A stretch of 64,000 nt of DNA from Salinibaculum litoreum (lineage in GTDB: Archaea > Halobacteriota > Halobacteria > Halobacteriales > Haloarculaceae), in contig CP046866.1 in NCBI GenBank assembly GCA_009789175.1, positions 868,001 through 932,000 on the forward strand, written 5' to 3'. Positions 9,568 to 17,903 of this stretch are shown one piece after another (within the stretch, counting starts at the first letter, position 1; each line of letters opens with the position of its first letter). Position numbers and translations under genes: made by a program. The notes beneath the pieces were generated by a model that was given only the letters and a program-made list of their open reading frames with translations, was not told the DNA's origin and did no database searches.

Positions 9568-12500
9568 ATGCAATTCATAGATCGCAATACCGATGACAGC
9601 CGTGTCCCGGCCGATGTACGACCGCTTCTTCAGGGGATGCTATATAACCGGCAGCTGTTTAGTGACGATGCTGAAGATGCGCCCTTTGTTACAGACGCAA
9701 TCAAATACGTGCGACAGCCCCAAGCACGGCGTGAAACGAGTCCGTACACCGGCGGCGACGACTTTGTCGAGTCGATAATCGATATTTTCGGATTCGACCC
9801 GCTGGACTTCCAAGTCGAGAGCTGGCAGACTGTCGACGAACTCGACAGACAGAGAATCGAACAAGATCAGACGAAAGCAGGTGTCTTTTCCGCACCAACC
9901 GGATTTGGGAAGACAGAGGCATTTCTCGGTCCACTTTACCAATTACTCAGAGAGGGGCGACAGGACTCTGTCGCCATCGTCTACCCGAGCCGTGCACTAC
10001 TACAGGATCAGCTTGGGCGTATTATCGAGCACATTCACACGCTCGAAACAGAACACGACGACAAGCTCTCAGTTGGCATCTACGCCGGTGGAATGCCGTA
10101 CGAGAAGTCAGACGTCGAGACCAACGATACTGTATTCGAACCGGGGAATGGCAGGCCGCGGTTCAAATTCGCCAACTGCTGGTGCGGAGACGAAGAGACG
10201 AATGCGTTCGAATTTCACGGCACCAGCCAGTCCTACTACATCCAGTGTGAAGAAAACCCTGAGCACCGGCTCACGGACCAGCAACTCTATCTCGCACGGA
10301 AAGAACTCGTCTCGGATGAGCCGGATATCGTCCTGACGACACTCGAATCGCTGGAAGGATTCGCCCTCAAACCCAACTACTCGCTAGTCGACGCCTTCGA
10401 TACGATTGTCCTTGACGAGGTACACTTGAACACCCGCCTCCGTGGTGCACATGCGTCGAAGATTATCGAGAACGTCAACGAAATCACGGACGACCCACTG
10501 TTGTGGCTTGGCTCCAGTGCAACCATCGACGACGCAGAACGGTTTGGACGCCGAATCTTCAGTGTCGACAGTTCAGACATCGAGACGATAGAGCCACCAG
10601 AGTCTGATTACGACCAGAATCATGACGACAACGAGCATTACTATTTCATGCTCGCTCCGGAGGACGGCCCTGGTGCCACTCCCATGGCGATTCAGCAGCT
10701 GATGTTGCTCGGACACACGCTGCTAGAGGACCCCGGTGGTGACAGGAGCAAACTGCTCTCGTTTATTGACAGCATTTCTCAAGTCAATCAAAAGAGCGTT
10801 CAGCTGAACGACGCGGACCGTACCCGGCAACTCTGGGAGCACCACCGTGGACACGATGATATCGAGGATTGGGACGAAGTTGCTGATGCGATGGGTCAGC
10901 AATTCCTCGACGAGCCGCTGGATTTCATGTCTGTTTACTCCGATGCAGGATTCGATAGCGATGAGACTCAGGCCAGTGATGTCCTCCTCTCAACGTCATT
11001 TCTCGAGGTAGGAATCGACGTGGGAGACATCAAAATCGTCTCACAATATCGAACGCCATGGGATCTTTCCTCGTTCCTCCAGCGAGCTGGCAGGGCAGCC
11101 CGAAAGACTGGGATGGACTCGCATATTGCGGTGTTCCTGTCGAATCTCACGAGCGACGCGAATATGTTCTACCGTGCCGACCGTTTCCTGAACTCTGAAA
11201 TTCGCACACCACTGAAAACAGACAATATCGTCGTCGAGTGGATGCACGACCGGTTCCGACGATACTACTCACACGCAAAGGACATCCATGGAGAATATTA
11301 TCGCTCGAGAAGCGACGAACAGGCAGCGTTTCTGGAACGGTATCTCAAAGACGATCTCGGCTATGATGCCTATTACGAATTACTGATCGAGCCGTCGTCG
11401 TTTTTCGAAGAGGAATTCGGACTTGACGTCGGGCCGGAACGACTGCTCTCCCCAGAGGTAGTCGATGATGTCCGAGAGGAGCTTGAAACCCATCTTGAGC
11501 AGCAAGGGACGGACTTCAGCGATATCAGGGAGTATTTCGAAGTCGACGATGGTGAAGTCATTCGAGGGGAGAATGCCGTCGACATGTACATCGCTGAAGT
11601 ACAGGACCAGACGCTCAGGGTTATCAATACATTCCACGGGCAGGTGACAGGATACGAGGAGAAGTTAGACGACATTGGCGTGACCGAACACGACGAATTG
11701 ATAGGGTCGCTTAACGAGCAACTCACAGAGTTCCGCGAGCGGGCAGCTACGTTGCCCGAGGGTGACACCGAAGAGAAGTCTGGTTACTTCTCAGGTCTCT
11801 TGGCGGATTTATTCGGGTTGATTGGTGACCTTATGCGACTCCGTAATCAAACAAATGCAGTAGCAGAGGACCCAATCCCACAGGTCAACCGAGATAGAAT
11901 CGACGAGCTGAGCGGTGCGGTGGCGCAACTTGAGGCACTAGCTGAAGAGGGCCGAATCACGGCTTATCATCAGGAGGAGAAACAGATCTACTATCTCAAA
12001 TCCGCTCTTGACGAGCTTGAATCCTATCTCGACTTCTATACCCCACACTTCTCGCTGTTTGCTATCAAACACCTGCTCAGGGGCGCATACTATCTTGATC
12101 GCTACTTCCGCACTGATGATCGGCAGCTCGACGATGATGTTTGGTTCGTGCCGCCAGATTACTTCGGAAGCACAGGCCAGTATGTAACCGTTCACCGAGG
12201 TGAAGACGATCTGGATGGCAATGACGAGTCAATCGACCAACTGATGAGTACGTTCACCCCGTATCGCAGTGAGTATCAGTCCGAGTCTGGCTCGATGCGG
12301 TCATTCCTCCCGATGACGGAGGTGACAGAGGACGGTGTTCAGTTCGACTTTACACGAGATGTAACGGGTGAAACCCGTGAGGGGGTACTGGTTCCAGATT
12401 CGATACAGCTATCTGAGATTCAGGATGAAACCGGGGATAGCGGGCAGAATATCATCAAATATTGTCCGGAGTGTTTCCAAATCATCACTGGTGATCTTGA

Positions 12501-13653
12501 TGTGTGTCTCCGGCACGAAGACAGAGCCTACGGGAAGATACACTCGGAGCCACATGTCGACACGACGGTCACTGATCGGACACCTGTTGAAAGTACTGGT
12601 GACCTTCTCTTGGCTGACTTGGAAGCGACCGTCTCACTTGAGAGTGTGACACTGTCGATTAATCCCGGAAAATACTACGGTCCCGAACTTGGCGTCAACT
12701 TCGATAGCAGCGAAGAACGCTTCGAACAGAAAATCACGAGCGGTTCACCGCCGATTGGATATCATTCAGAAACTCGGGGACTGGTCTTCGAGATGGGGCC
12801 GCTTTTCGATTCGTTCGATGAAAAGGTCCAAGAGTACGTTGAGCGCTACAAGGACGGTGGCAATCTGGAGTTCGAACAGCTGACGTACCATACGGCGGCA
12901 CACTTCTTCCTCCAGTTGGTCGCAGACGTCAGCAGTGTCAGCACCCAGATGCTGTTCTATGGCTACGATCAAGAGGAAGAGGAGGTTTACGTCTTTGAGC
13001 GGACAGAGGGTGGCCAGGGTATTGTTGACCTTGTCTACGAGGAACTTCGCGTCGACCCTGCGAGCGTTCTCGAATCGATTACTCGCATTGCATACAACGA
13101 GCAGGTGATCAGCGAACGGCTATGGGCACAGCCCGCGTTCGTGGGAGACATGCCGGTCAAGAGTCAAGCTGAATCCGATATCCGACCGATAGTCGAAGAG
13201 TACGTGCCTGTCCCGTACGACGACGTACAGGACCGCGTTGTCCAAGAGGTGTTGTCGACTGTGGACCGTGTTCATCAGTTTGCTGAGGATACCGGTGTGT
13301 CGGTGGCTGATGCGTTCGAGATTAAGCACACTGTCGCAACAGAGCAAATTGCTGGTACTGACGAGTTCCCAGCCGATGTCGTTGAGTCACTCGATGTCGA
13401 GGTGACCGACATTAATCGAGTCCGAACAATGTTTTACTCCCCGGATATCGATGGTTGTGTAGAGAACCTACACCTTGCTGAGTGCATCTCTGGCGGTGAC
13501 CAGACCGAAACGTTGAGCTACATTGTTCTCGAGGGGATACGTGAGCATCTCCTTGATACCGTTCCGACGGCAGAGGCAAGTGAAGCGATGTTCGAACATG
13601 AACTCCCCCCAGCAGGTGAACTCAATGGTACAAGCATTTTCCTTGACTTCTGA
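9568..13653 (+). CDS. Giant SF2 helicase, DpdJ-like, with DUF1998-type C-terminus
   Basis: A 1361-residue helicase counted from the ATG at 9568; an in-frame TTG at 9535 would add 11 residues. Walker A (APTGFGKTE) is at 110-118, DEVH (VLDEVHLN) near 283, SSAT near 316, and motif VI (LQRAGRAARKTG) near 505. A zinc cluster (CWCGDE ... C) lies near 205, a second (CPECF ... C) near 965, and a FERTEGGQGIVDLVYEE segment typical of DUF1998/MZB proteins follows near 1150. It overlaps the HKD gene by 29 bases. This helicase plus HKD pairing is shared by DpdJ-DpdK and DrmA-DrmC. With no methyltransferase nearby and DpdA-like genes in the same island, I favour DpdJ. Confidence 0.85.
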   Translation: MQFIDRNTDDSRVPADVRPLLQGMLYNRQLFSDDAEDAPFVTDAIKYVRQPQARRETSPYTGGDDFVESIIDIFGFDPLDFQVESWQTVDELDRQRIEQDQTKAGVFSAPTGFGKTEAFLGPLYQLLREGRQDSVAIVYPSRALLQDQLGRIIEHIHTLETEHDDKLSVGIYAGGMPYEKSDVETNDTVFEPGNGRPRFKFANCWCGDEETNAFEFHGTSQSYYIQCEENPEHRLTDQQLYLARKELVSDEPDIVLTTLESLEGFALKPNYSLVDAFDTIVLDEVHLNTRLRGAHASKIIENVNEITDDPLLWLGSSATIDDAERFGRRIFSVDSSDIETIEPPESDYDQNHDDNEHYYFMLAPEDGPGATPMAIQQLMLLGHTLLEDPGGDRSKLLSFIDSISQVNQKSVQLNDADRTRQLWEHHRGHDDIEDWDEVADAMGQQFLDEPLDFMSVYSDAGFDSDETQASDVLLSTSFLEVGIDVGDIKIVSQYRTPWDLSSFLQRAGRAARKTGMDSHIAVFLSNLTSDANMFYRADRFLNSEIRTPLKTDNIVVEWMHDRFRRYYSHAKDIHGEYYRSRSDEQAAFLERYLKDDLGYDAYYELLIEPSSFFEEEFGLDVGPERLLSPEVVDDVREELETHLEQQGTDFSDIREYFEVDDGEVIRGENAVDMYIAEVQDQTLRVINTFHGQVTGYEEKLDDIGVTEHDELIGSLNEQLTEFRERAATLPEGDTEEKSGYFSGLLADLFGLIGDLMRLRNQTNAVAEDPIPQVNRDRIDELSGAVAQLEALAEEGRITAYHQEEKQIYYLKSALDELESYLDFYTPHFSLFAIKHLLRGAYYLDRYFRTDDRQLDDDVWFVPPDYFGSTGQYVTVHRGEDDLDGNDESIDQLMSTFTPYRSEYQSESGSMRSFLPMTEVTEDGVQFDFTRDVTGETREGVLVPDSIQLSEIQDETGDSGQNIIKYCPECFQIITGDLDVCLRHEDRAYGKIHSEPHVDTTVTDRTPVESTGDLLLADLEATVSLESVTLSINPGKYYGPELGVNFDSSEERFEQKITSGSPPIGYHSETRGLVFEMGPLFDSFDEKVQEYVERYKDGGNLEFEQLTYHTAAHFFLQLVADVSSVSTQMLFYGYDQEEEEVYVFERTEGGQGIVDLVYEELRVDPASVLESITRIAYNEQVISERLWAQPAFVGDMPVKSQAESDIRPIVEEYVPVPYDDVQDRVVQEVLSTVDRVHQFAEDTGVSVADAFEIKHTVATEQIAGTDEFPADVVESLDVEVTDINRVRTMFYSPDIDGCVENLHLAECISGGDQTETLSYIVLEGIREHLLDTVPTAEASEAMFEHELPPAGELNGTSIFLDF

Positions 13654-14083
13654 TAGCCTGGGATATTTCATCGGGTACACACTCCACCACGCACGACGTG
13701 TCGCAATCGTGACGCCGTGGCTGAGTAACGTTCAGCTCCGCTTCCCCTTGAACGATCAACTCGATGCTCGCCACATGCGACTTCTCGACGCACTCGAGCA
13801 GTTAGAGGAGACTGATGTAACGCTCATCGTCCGTGAAGGCGAGGATCACAATGATTTCATCCGGGACCGCCTTCCTGAGGGTGTGTCACTCCTTGCTGTC
13901 GACGGTCTTCACGCTAAGGTAGTCGTCTGTGACGAATTTATCTATCTCGGCTCGGCCAACATCACGCGTGGCGGTCTGAGTATCAACAGGGAAGTCTGCG
14001 AAATAATCGAAAACGAGTACGAAGATGCTGGCGAATACTTGGAGCGCGAGCTTGATATCCAGTATTCGACTGAGGATCAATAG
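13625..14083 (+). CDS. Phospholipase-D-like single-HKD protein, DpdK-like
   Basis: Start set at the ATG at 13625, which has a GGTGA ribosome-binding sequence 7 bases upstream; in-frame ATGs at 13598 and 13523 would give longer forms. The 152-residue product has one complete HKD motif, LHAKVVVCD...GSANIT, with His near residue 96, as in PLD-family nucleases that dimerise to bring two HKDs together. DpdK of the Dpd cluster and DrmC of DISARM are such proteins. It is the last gene of the helicase operon, overlapping the helicase by 29 bases. Candidate nuclease effector, or a DNA-end-binding subunit. Confidence 0.8.
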   Translation: MVQAFSLTSDSLGYFIGYTLHHARRVAIVTPWLSNVQLRFPLNDQLDARHMRLLDALEQLEETDVTLIVREGEDHNDFIRDRLPEGVSLLAVDGLHAKVVVCDEFIYLGSANITRGGLSINREVCEIIENEYEDAGEYLERELDIQYSTEDQ

Positions 14084-14170
14084 TTCGAAGCAACAGATCG
14101 GCACAATTTTTCATGCGGCGTCACTGCTTTCAGCACATGCTGTGGCGCTTAAAAAGGGTGGGTGAACGAA

Positions 14171-14284
14171 TTAGAGAGAACTTCTGATAAGCTCACGTCG
14201 CCGAGCCTTCTCGTCCGAGGTGCTGTCGTGCTGCGACTCCGCTTCGACTCTTTCGCCGTTACCGTCCGTGATGATTTTCGACAT
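14171..14284 (-). CDS. Small 37-aa protein with hairpin leader
   Basis: A minus-strand ATG at 14284 is preceded by AGGAG with a 7-base spacer, a rare clear Shine-Dalgarno here. The product is a charged 37-residue peptide beginning MSKIITDGNGERVEAE and ending RRRELIRSSL. An in-frame ATG at 14347, inside the loop of the upstream hairpin, would give 58 residues. A TATA box at 14378-14388 on the same strand predicts a transcript starting at about 14358, exactly the first base of the hairpin. I do not recognise the peptide. This is the only gene-like content in the 14,084-14,420 stretch. Confidence 0.45.
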   Translation of the reverse strand: MSKIITDGNGERVEAESQHDSTSDEKARRRELIRSSL

Positions 14285-14320
14285 TTTAGAACTCCTGTGT
14301 TTCCGAGGTGGCGACCCTGA

Positions 14321-14358
14321 GCTCTCGGGACTGCTCCCCCCCTTCATGTCCCGAGAGC
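14321..14358 (-). repeat. 11-bp perfect inverted repeat (RNA hairpin)
   Basis: GCTCTCGGGAC (14321-14331) and GTCCCGAGAGC (14348-14358) pair perfectly around a 16-base loop containing a G-run. It lies 24-26 bases downstream of a minus-strand TATA box, so the predicted RNA would begin with this stem. Confidence 0.75.
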
Positions 14359-14377
14359 ATTCATCCAGAATGGGACT

Positions 14378-14388
14378 AGTATATAAAT
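14378..14388 (-). promoter_or_regulatory. TATA box for the small hairpin-led transcript
   Basis: On the minus strand the sequence reads TTTATATACT, a good archaeal TATA box. The distance to the hairpin start at 14358 is about 26 bases, the usual TATA-to-start spacing. The box is near-palindromic, but no plus-strand gene begins downstream of it. Confidence 0.5.
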
Positions 14389-14420
14389 CGCAAAAGCTCG
14401 CTTTTCACTCCGACTAATTC

Positions 14421-15116
14421 CTAATTTTTGCGTCTGCCCTGTGTTAGCAGCTCTGTTTCTGGGTCGAGGACATCAACCGCGACAGTGATGATGAGCGTCC
14501 ACTCGTCGTCCTGTTTGGCTCTGATGACTGCGTTAATGTCTTCGGCACAGTCGACGATGTCTTCGGAATCCTGCGTAACAAGAACTGAGGAGCCACCGTT
14601 TGCAGTCCACGCTGCAGCATCGGTAATAACACGGACGTCAGCACTATTTTCTATCTCCCCATCAAGGGCAAACCGGAGTTCAAGAGGTACCACTGGGTCG
14701 ATAGTCTGGCCTTCGAACTTGCTTTTCAGATAGTCGATACGAGACTCTGCTGCCTTGATGAACCGACGGAGGCGATACTGAACCTCTCGTCTGTCCTCTT
14801 CGTCCGCAAGATCGTACTGAATCGAGCGGATATGACCGACGTCATTCGAGTCAAAATATACACGCCGACTACCCGGGTCATACTCTTCTATCTCACCGTC
14901 CTCTTCAAGCAGGAAGTCCAAGAAGTCCGGATAGATATCTTGCCTACGTTCACAGACATCCTCGAATTCCTCGTACACGGACTGGCTGATCACCACCTCG
15001 ATGGACTCGTGGTCGATGAGGGCAGACGCAACGTCTCCTTCCCACTCTTGTTGCACGAAATTCAGGAGGATGCAGGTGTCTGCGAACACTTCGTCTGGCA
15101 CTTCTATTTCACTCAT
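14421..15116 (-). CDS. PIN-domain protein (probable RNase toxin or nuclease)
   Basis: The 231-residue product starts with a PIN-type first strand VFADTCILLNF (catalytic Asp near residue 13), has mid-domain acidic residues, and carries VITDAAAW and LVTQDSEDI near 165-195, matching the conserved Asp positions of PIN nucleases. These enzymes cleave RNA with Mg2+ and are the toxins of VapBC-type modules. The start lies 3 bases after the stop of the upstream disrupted gene on the same strand, so the two were an operon. The partner is broken by an insertion sequence, which raises the question of how toxicity, if any, is controlled. Start ATG with no strong competitor. Confidence 0.7.
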   Translation of the reverse strand: MSEIEVPDEVFADTCILLNFVQQEWEGDVASALIDHESIEVVISQSVYEEFEDVCERRQDIYPDFLDFLLEEDGEIEEYDPGSRRVYFDSNDVGHIRSIQYDLADEEDRREVQYRLRRFIKAAESRIDYLKSKFEGQTIDPVVPLELRFALDGEIENSADVRVITDAAAWTANGGSSVLVTQDSEDIVDCAEDINAVIRAKQDDEWTLIITVAVDVLDPETELLTQGRRKN

Positions 15117-15119
15117 AGA

Positions 15120-16047
15120 TCACTCAAGATATTTTTCGCTCAGTTCTGCAGCAGTTCGACTGATACCATCGTCTGGAACTTCGTAATCAGTGTGCGCTGG
15201 CTTTAGTCCAGCTTGCTCAAGCGTCCGCTCGAACTCTCGGCACCTCTTTCTCAGTCGCTCGTCGAAAGATGCTAACTGTTCTTGTCGCTGTGACCGGAGT
15301 ATCTTTGCTGATGGACCAGTTGCAGTTTCCTGTGAGATGATGAGGCAGGGTAACCGCCAGACCCAGTAATAAAACAGATCCTGCATTTCACCGACGATTT
15401 CTCGGTGCGTTGGCGTCAGTTCTTCTGGCTCCATCTGTGACAGCATCATCAGCCCATCTTCGATCAAGTCCGTCCCGCAGACGACATCCGATAGTGTCGC
15501 GCTGAGAGAGTCGGACTTACGTATCGAGTAGTGAAGGTCGGAAATCTCTAGACCGACAGCCTTTGCGAGAGATGAGATGTCTTGGTCTGTTTGCTCACCG
15601 TCTACGTGGAGTGCGATGGCTTCTTCAACTTCCCTTAGACGCGTTCTGAGGTGCGTACTCTGGAGGTAGAGTTCCCGATACTCCTTTGGCGCATGTGAGA
15701 CATAGAAATTCTGCAGGAACTGCATCGTATTCTGGTGCCACACATCCGGGAGTCTACGCTCGTAAAAATCGATAACCTCCCTACGTCGATCCCCGAGTTC
15801 ATCCTGTGATGTGGGCTCAGTTGAATCATCTGTATTTGTCGTGTCGGAGAAGAGTACCGGGTCCATCTTCTCCACATCATCGTCACAACGGAGTCTTTGC
15901 TTGAAATCCGCTACCGTTTCCTCGATGTCGATCTCTGGGACTGACTTCTCAGTTTCTGTATCTGGTGTGGCAGACGTATCTTGGGCGCGGGCTGGCGATT
16001 CGGACGGTGCCATCGTCGGTTGGTCTGTCGTAGAAACGTCGTCGAAT
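15120..16047 (-). pseudogene. 3' part of a 392-codon gene split by an ISH3-type element
   Basis: The reading frame stays open from the IS border at 16047 to the stop at 15120; an internal ATG at 16013 leaves a 297-aa open reading frame. Removing the element (16048-17436) and one AAT target copy joins this part in frame with the fragment at 17437-17690, giving a 392-aa protein with ...PVSPTGFDDVSTTD... across the junction. This part is hydrophilic and Ser/Thr/Asp-rich for about 80 residues, then helical (LHTRLREVEEAI-like stretches), with no catalytic motif I recognise. It sits directly before the PIN gene, so it is a likely partner or antitoxin. It may still be translated from 16013. Confidence 0.7.
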
Positions 16048-17436
16048 GCAGTTTCAGTCGATCACATCGGGTTAGAGGAAGTGTCTGCTTTGGGAGGATG
16101 TGCAACAACCCGAAGCAGACAGCGAAATAGAGGAAGAGCACCTGCTTAATTTTGTCGTCAACAGCCTCGACGAAGAGCTTGCGATAGACCTCGGTGATGA
16201 CGTCAAGGTCACGACAGAGACGTTGTACGAGGTCCTCGCCGGCGCCAGCGCCGGCGGGACCTCAATCAACCACGTCTGCGAAACGACCGGCGACTCGCCA
16301 CACGCCAATACCGTCCGGGGACATCTCACCGAGCAGTTTGAGCTTGACTCGGTTGAGGCAGTTGGGGACACGCTCCTGCAGCGAGATGCGCTTGCGACAC
16401 TTCCAGATCGACCGGTGGAGGTCTGTGCAGACCTCCACCTCGATCCCTACTACGGCGACGAAGACGAGACAGAGGCGCTGTACTTCTCGCAGGCGAAACG
16501 AGGAACCACAACGTTTCATGCGTACGCGACGCTGTACGTACGAGTACGCAACAAACGATACACGCTGGCGGTGCGCCAGCTCGTCGCTGGCGACACCACC
16601 AGCGATGTCCTCGCTGAGTTTCTCGAACTGCTCGACGGCCTTGACCTCAGCGTCAAGGCCGTCTACCTTGATCGTGGATTCTACAACAGCACCTGTCTCG
16701 GACTGCTGTACGCCCACAACTACGCCTATGCAATGCCGATTGTCAAGTGGGGCGAGACGATTCAAAACGAACTCAACAGGGGCTGGAGCCGCGAGATCGA
16801 GCACGATCTCGCCGGCGAGGTAACGTTCCCTGTGTTCATCGATTGTGTGTACCAGCAAGGGCGGTACGATGAACACGGAGTGGCGCGTCACGGCTACGCC
16901 GCTGACGCGCCGTTCATCGACACACCACGAGATGCTCGAGAGCACTACAGCAAGCGTTTCGGCATCGAGTCAAGCTACCGATTAGCCAAGCAGAGCCTCG
17001 CGTTCACCAGTTCTCAAGACGCTGGCCTGCGGCTAGTGATGTTTGTCGTGAGTCTGTTGCTGCAGAACAGCTGGCGGTATCTGCATTGGAGGTACGTGGC
17101 GGCGCCCCGCCGCGGGGGGCGCCGCCTCTGGAGATGGCCGTTCGCGGAGTTTTGTGAGATGGTGTTGCGGGCCGCTTGGACAGCGCTTGGTGTGCGTAGA
17201 GCAGTCCCAGCGAACCAGTCACTCGACGACCGGTTCTTCCGGTAGCTGTCCACCGATCCGGACAGCGGTCGTGAGTGGCGACACTGTCGCGTCGGCGGCG
17301 ATCCGCCGCCGACAGCGACGGTCCATGCCGAAGATCCCGCTCACTAGCGCTTCGAAGACGCTCCACGACCAGTTCAATCTGATTCACCGCCATCAGACGA
17401 GGTTACGCGGCTGTCGATGTGATCGACTGAGTTTGC
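16048..17436 (+). mobile_element. ISH3-family insertion sequence, 1389 bp
   Basis: Imperfect terminal inverted repeats: GCAGTTTCAGTCGATCACAT at the left (16048 on) and its near-complement ending at 17436, identical from TCAGTCGATCACATCG inward with three mismatches in the outer bases. Both flanks carry AAT (16045-16047 and 17437-17439), a short target duplication consistent with the in-frame repair of the interrupted gene. ISH3-family elements are more often said to give 5-bp duplications, so the boundary could be off by a base or two. It contains a single full-length transposase gene. Confidence 0.8.
16100..17245 (+). CDS. ISH3-family DDE transposase
   Basis: The 381-residue product begins at a GTG with GGAGG close upstream. 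DDE residues are visible: VCADLHLDPYYGD (first Asp), AVYLDRGFYN (second Asp) and RFGIESSYRLAKQ (Glu), the typical layout of haloarchaeal ISH3/ISH27-like transposases related to IS4. The N-terminal about 90 residues form a helical DNA-binding region (SINHVCETTGDSPHANTVRGH). Length is full and the frame intact, so the element may be active. A GC-rich run in the codons (near 17,100) differs from the lower-GC island around it, consistent with recent arrival. Confidence 0.9.
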   Translation: MQQPEADSEIEEEHLLNFVVNSLDEELAIDLGDDVKVTTETLYEVLAGASAGGTSINHVCETTGDSPHANTVRGHLTEQFELDSVEAVGDTLLQRDALATLPDRPVEVCADLHLDPYYGDEDETEALYFSQAKRGTTTFHAYATLYVRVRNKRYTLAVRQLVAGDTTSDVLAEFLELLDGLDLSVKAVYLDRGFYNSTCLGLLYAHNYAYAMPIVKWGETIQNELNRGWSREIEHDLAGEVTFPVFIDCVYQQGRYDEHGVARHGYAADAPFIDTPRDAREHYSKRFGIESSYRLAKQSLAFTSSQDAGLRLVMFVVSLLLQNSWRYLHWRYVAAPRRGGRRLWRWPFAEFCEMVLRAAWTALGVRRAVPANQSLDDRFFR

Positions 17437-17690
17437 AATCCGGTCGGTGATACGGGGTCCCCTGGTACTATAGCACCAGCAAGATACCAGCTGTACGTCA
17501 ATGGCAAGTCAAACTCATCGATTGCCAGATACAGTAGCTTCTGTAGTTTCGTCTTATTAGCATACTCTGGGTCAACCTCAGCAGTCTGATCGATAGCTAT
17601 GGCTAAACACTCGAGAAGATCGCCAACGAGAGTGTGTTCGGCTGTAGATAGCTGAACCATAGAGGATGAGGTAGCCGCTTGTGTTGACAA
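17437..17690 (-). pseudogene. 5' part of the IS-split gene; Panacea-like N-terminus
   Basis: This is the first 84 codons of the gene whose remainder is at 15120-16047. The segment YANKTKLQKLLYLAIDEF followed by LPLTYSWYLAG resembles the KLQKLLY-type opening of Panacea/SocA-like antitoxin domains (moderate to low confidence). The minus-strand TATA at 17705-17713 predicts a start near 17684, so the ATG at 17660 (MVQLSTAEHT) may be the true start rather than 17690. The frame runs into the IS and would end within its terminal repeat, giving a 95-aa truncated product. Confidence 0.65.
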
Positions 17691-17704
17691 GGCTGTCTCT
17701 CGAT

Positions 17705-17713
17705 TAAATATCT
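17705..17713 (-). promoter_or_regulatory. TATA box of the disrupted antitoxin-like gene
   Basis: On the minus strand ATATTTAAT lies about 25 bases before the expected transcript start near 17684. The rest of 17,714-17,903 shows no gene; it holds only AT-rich sequence and the run-up to the TFB gene. Confidence 0.4.
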
Positions 17714-17903
17714 TTACCTGTTACGTCTGGATTGGCGGACCGATATCTGGAGTGGTGCTTTATCAGTTTAAGTACTCTCCCCTGTTTGGTGAAGTGAAGC
17801 GCCAGTTTGGGAGGGAAATCCCGAATTGGCACCAGAAAAAATAAATCAGACCCCATCCAACTAACAATAAGCCCGCTTTGCGGCGGTAACGCGCTGTACC
17901 GAC

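Noticed and set aside
1-14083. Calling the helicase block DISARM
   Set aside because: Helicase, DUF1998 and PLD-type parts fit, but no methyltransferase, no separate drmB and no SNF2 drmD or drmE are present, while DpdA-like genes are in the same island. DISARM remains only an alternative.
16014-16046. Treating the 297-aa frame at 15120-16013 as a complete gene
   Set aside because: The frame continues upstream to the IS border and joins in frame with the fragment beyond it, so the ATG at 16013 is an internal codon of a larger gene.
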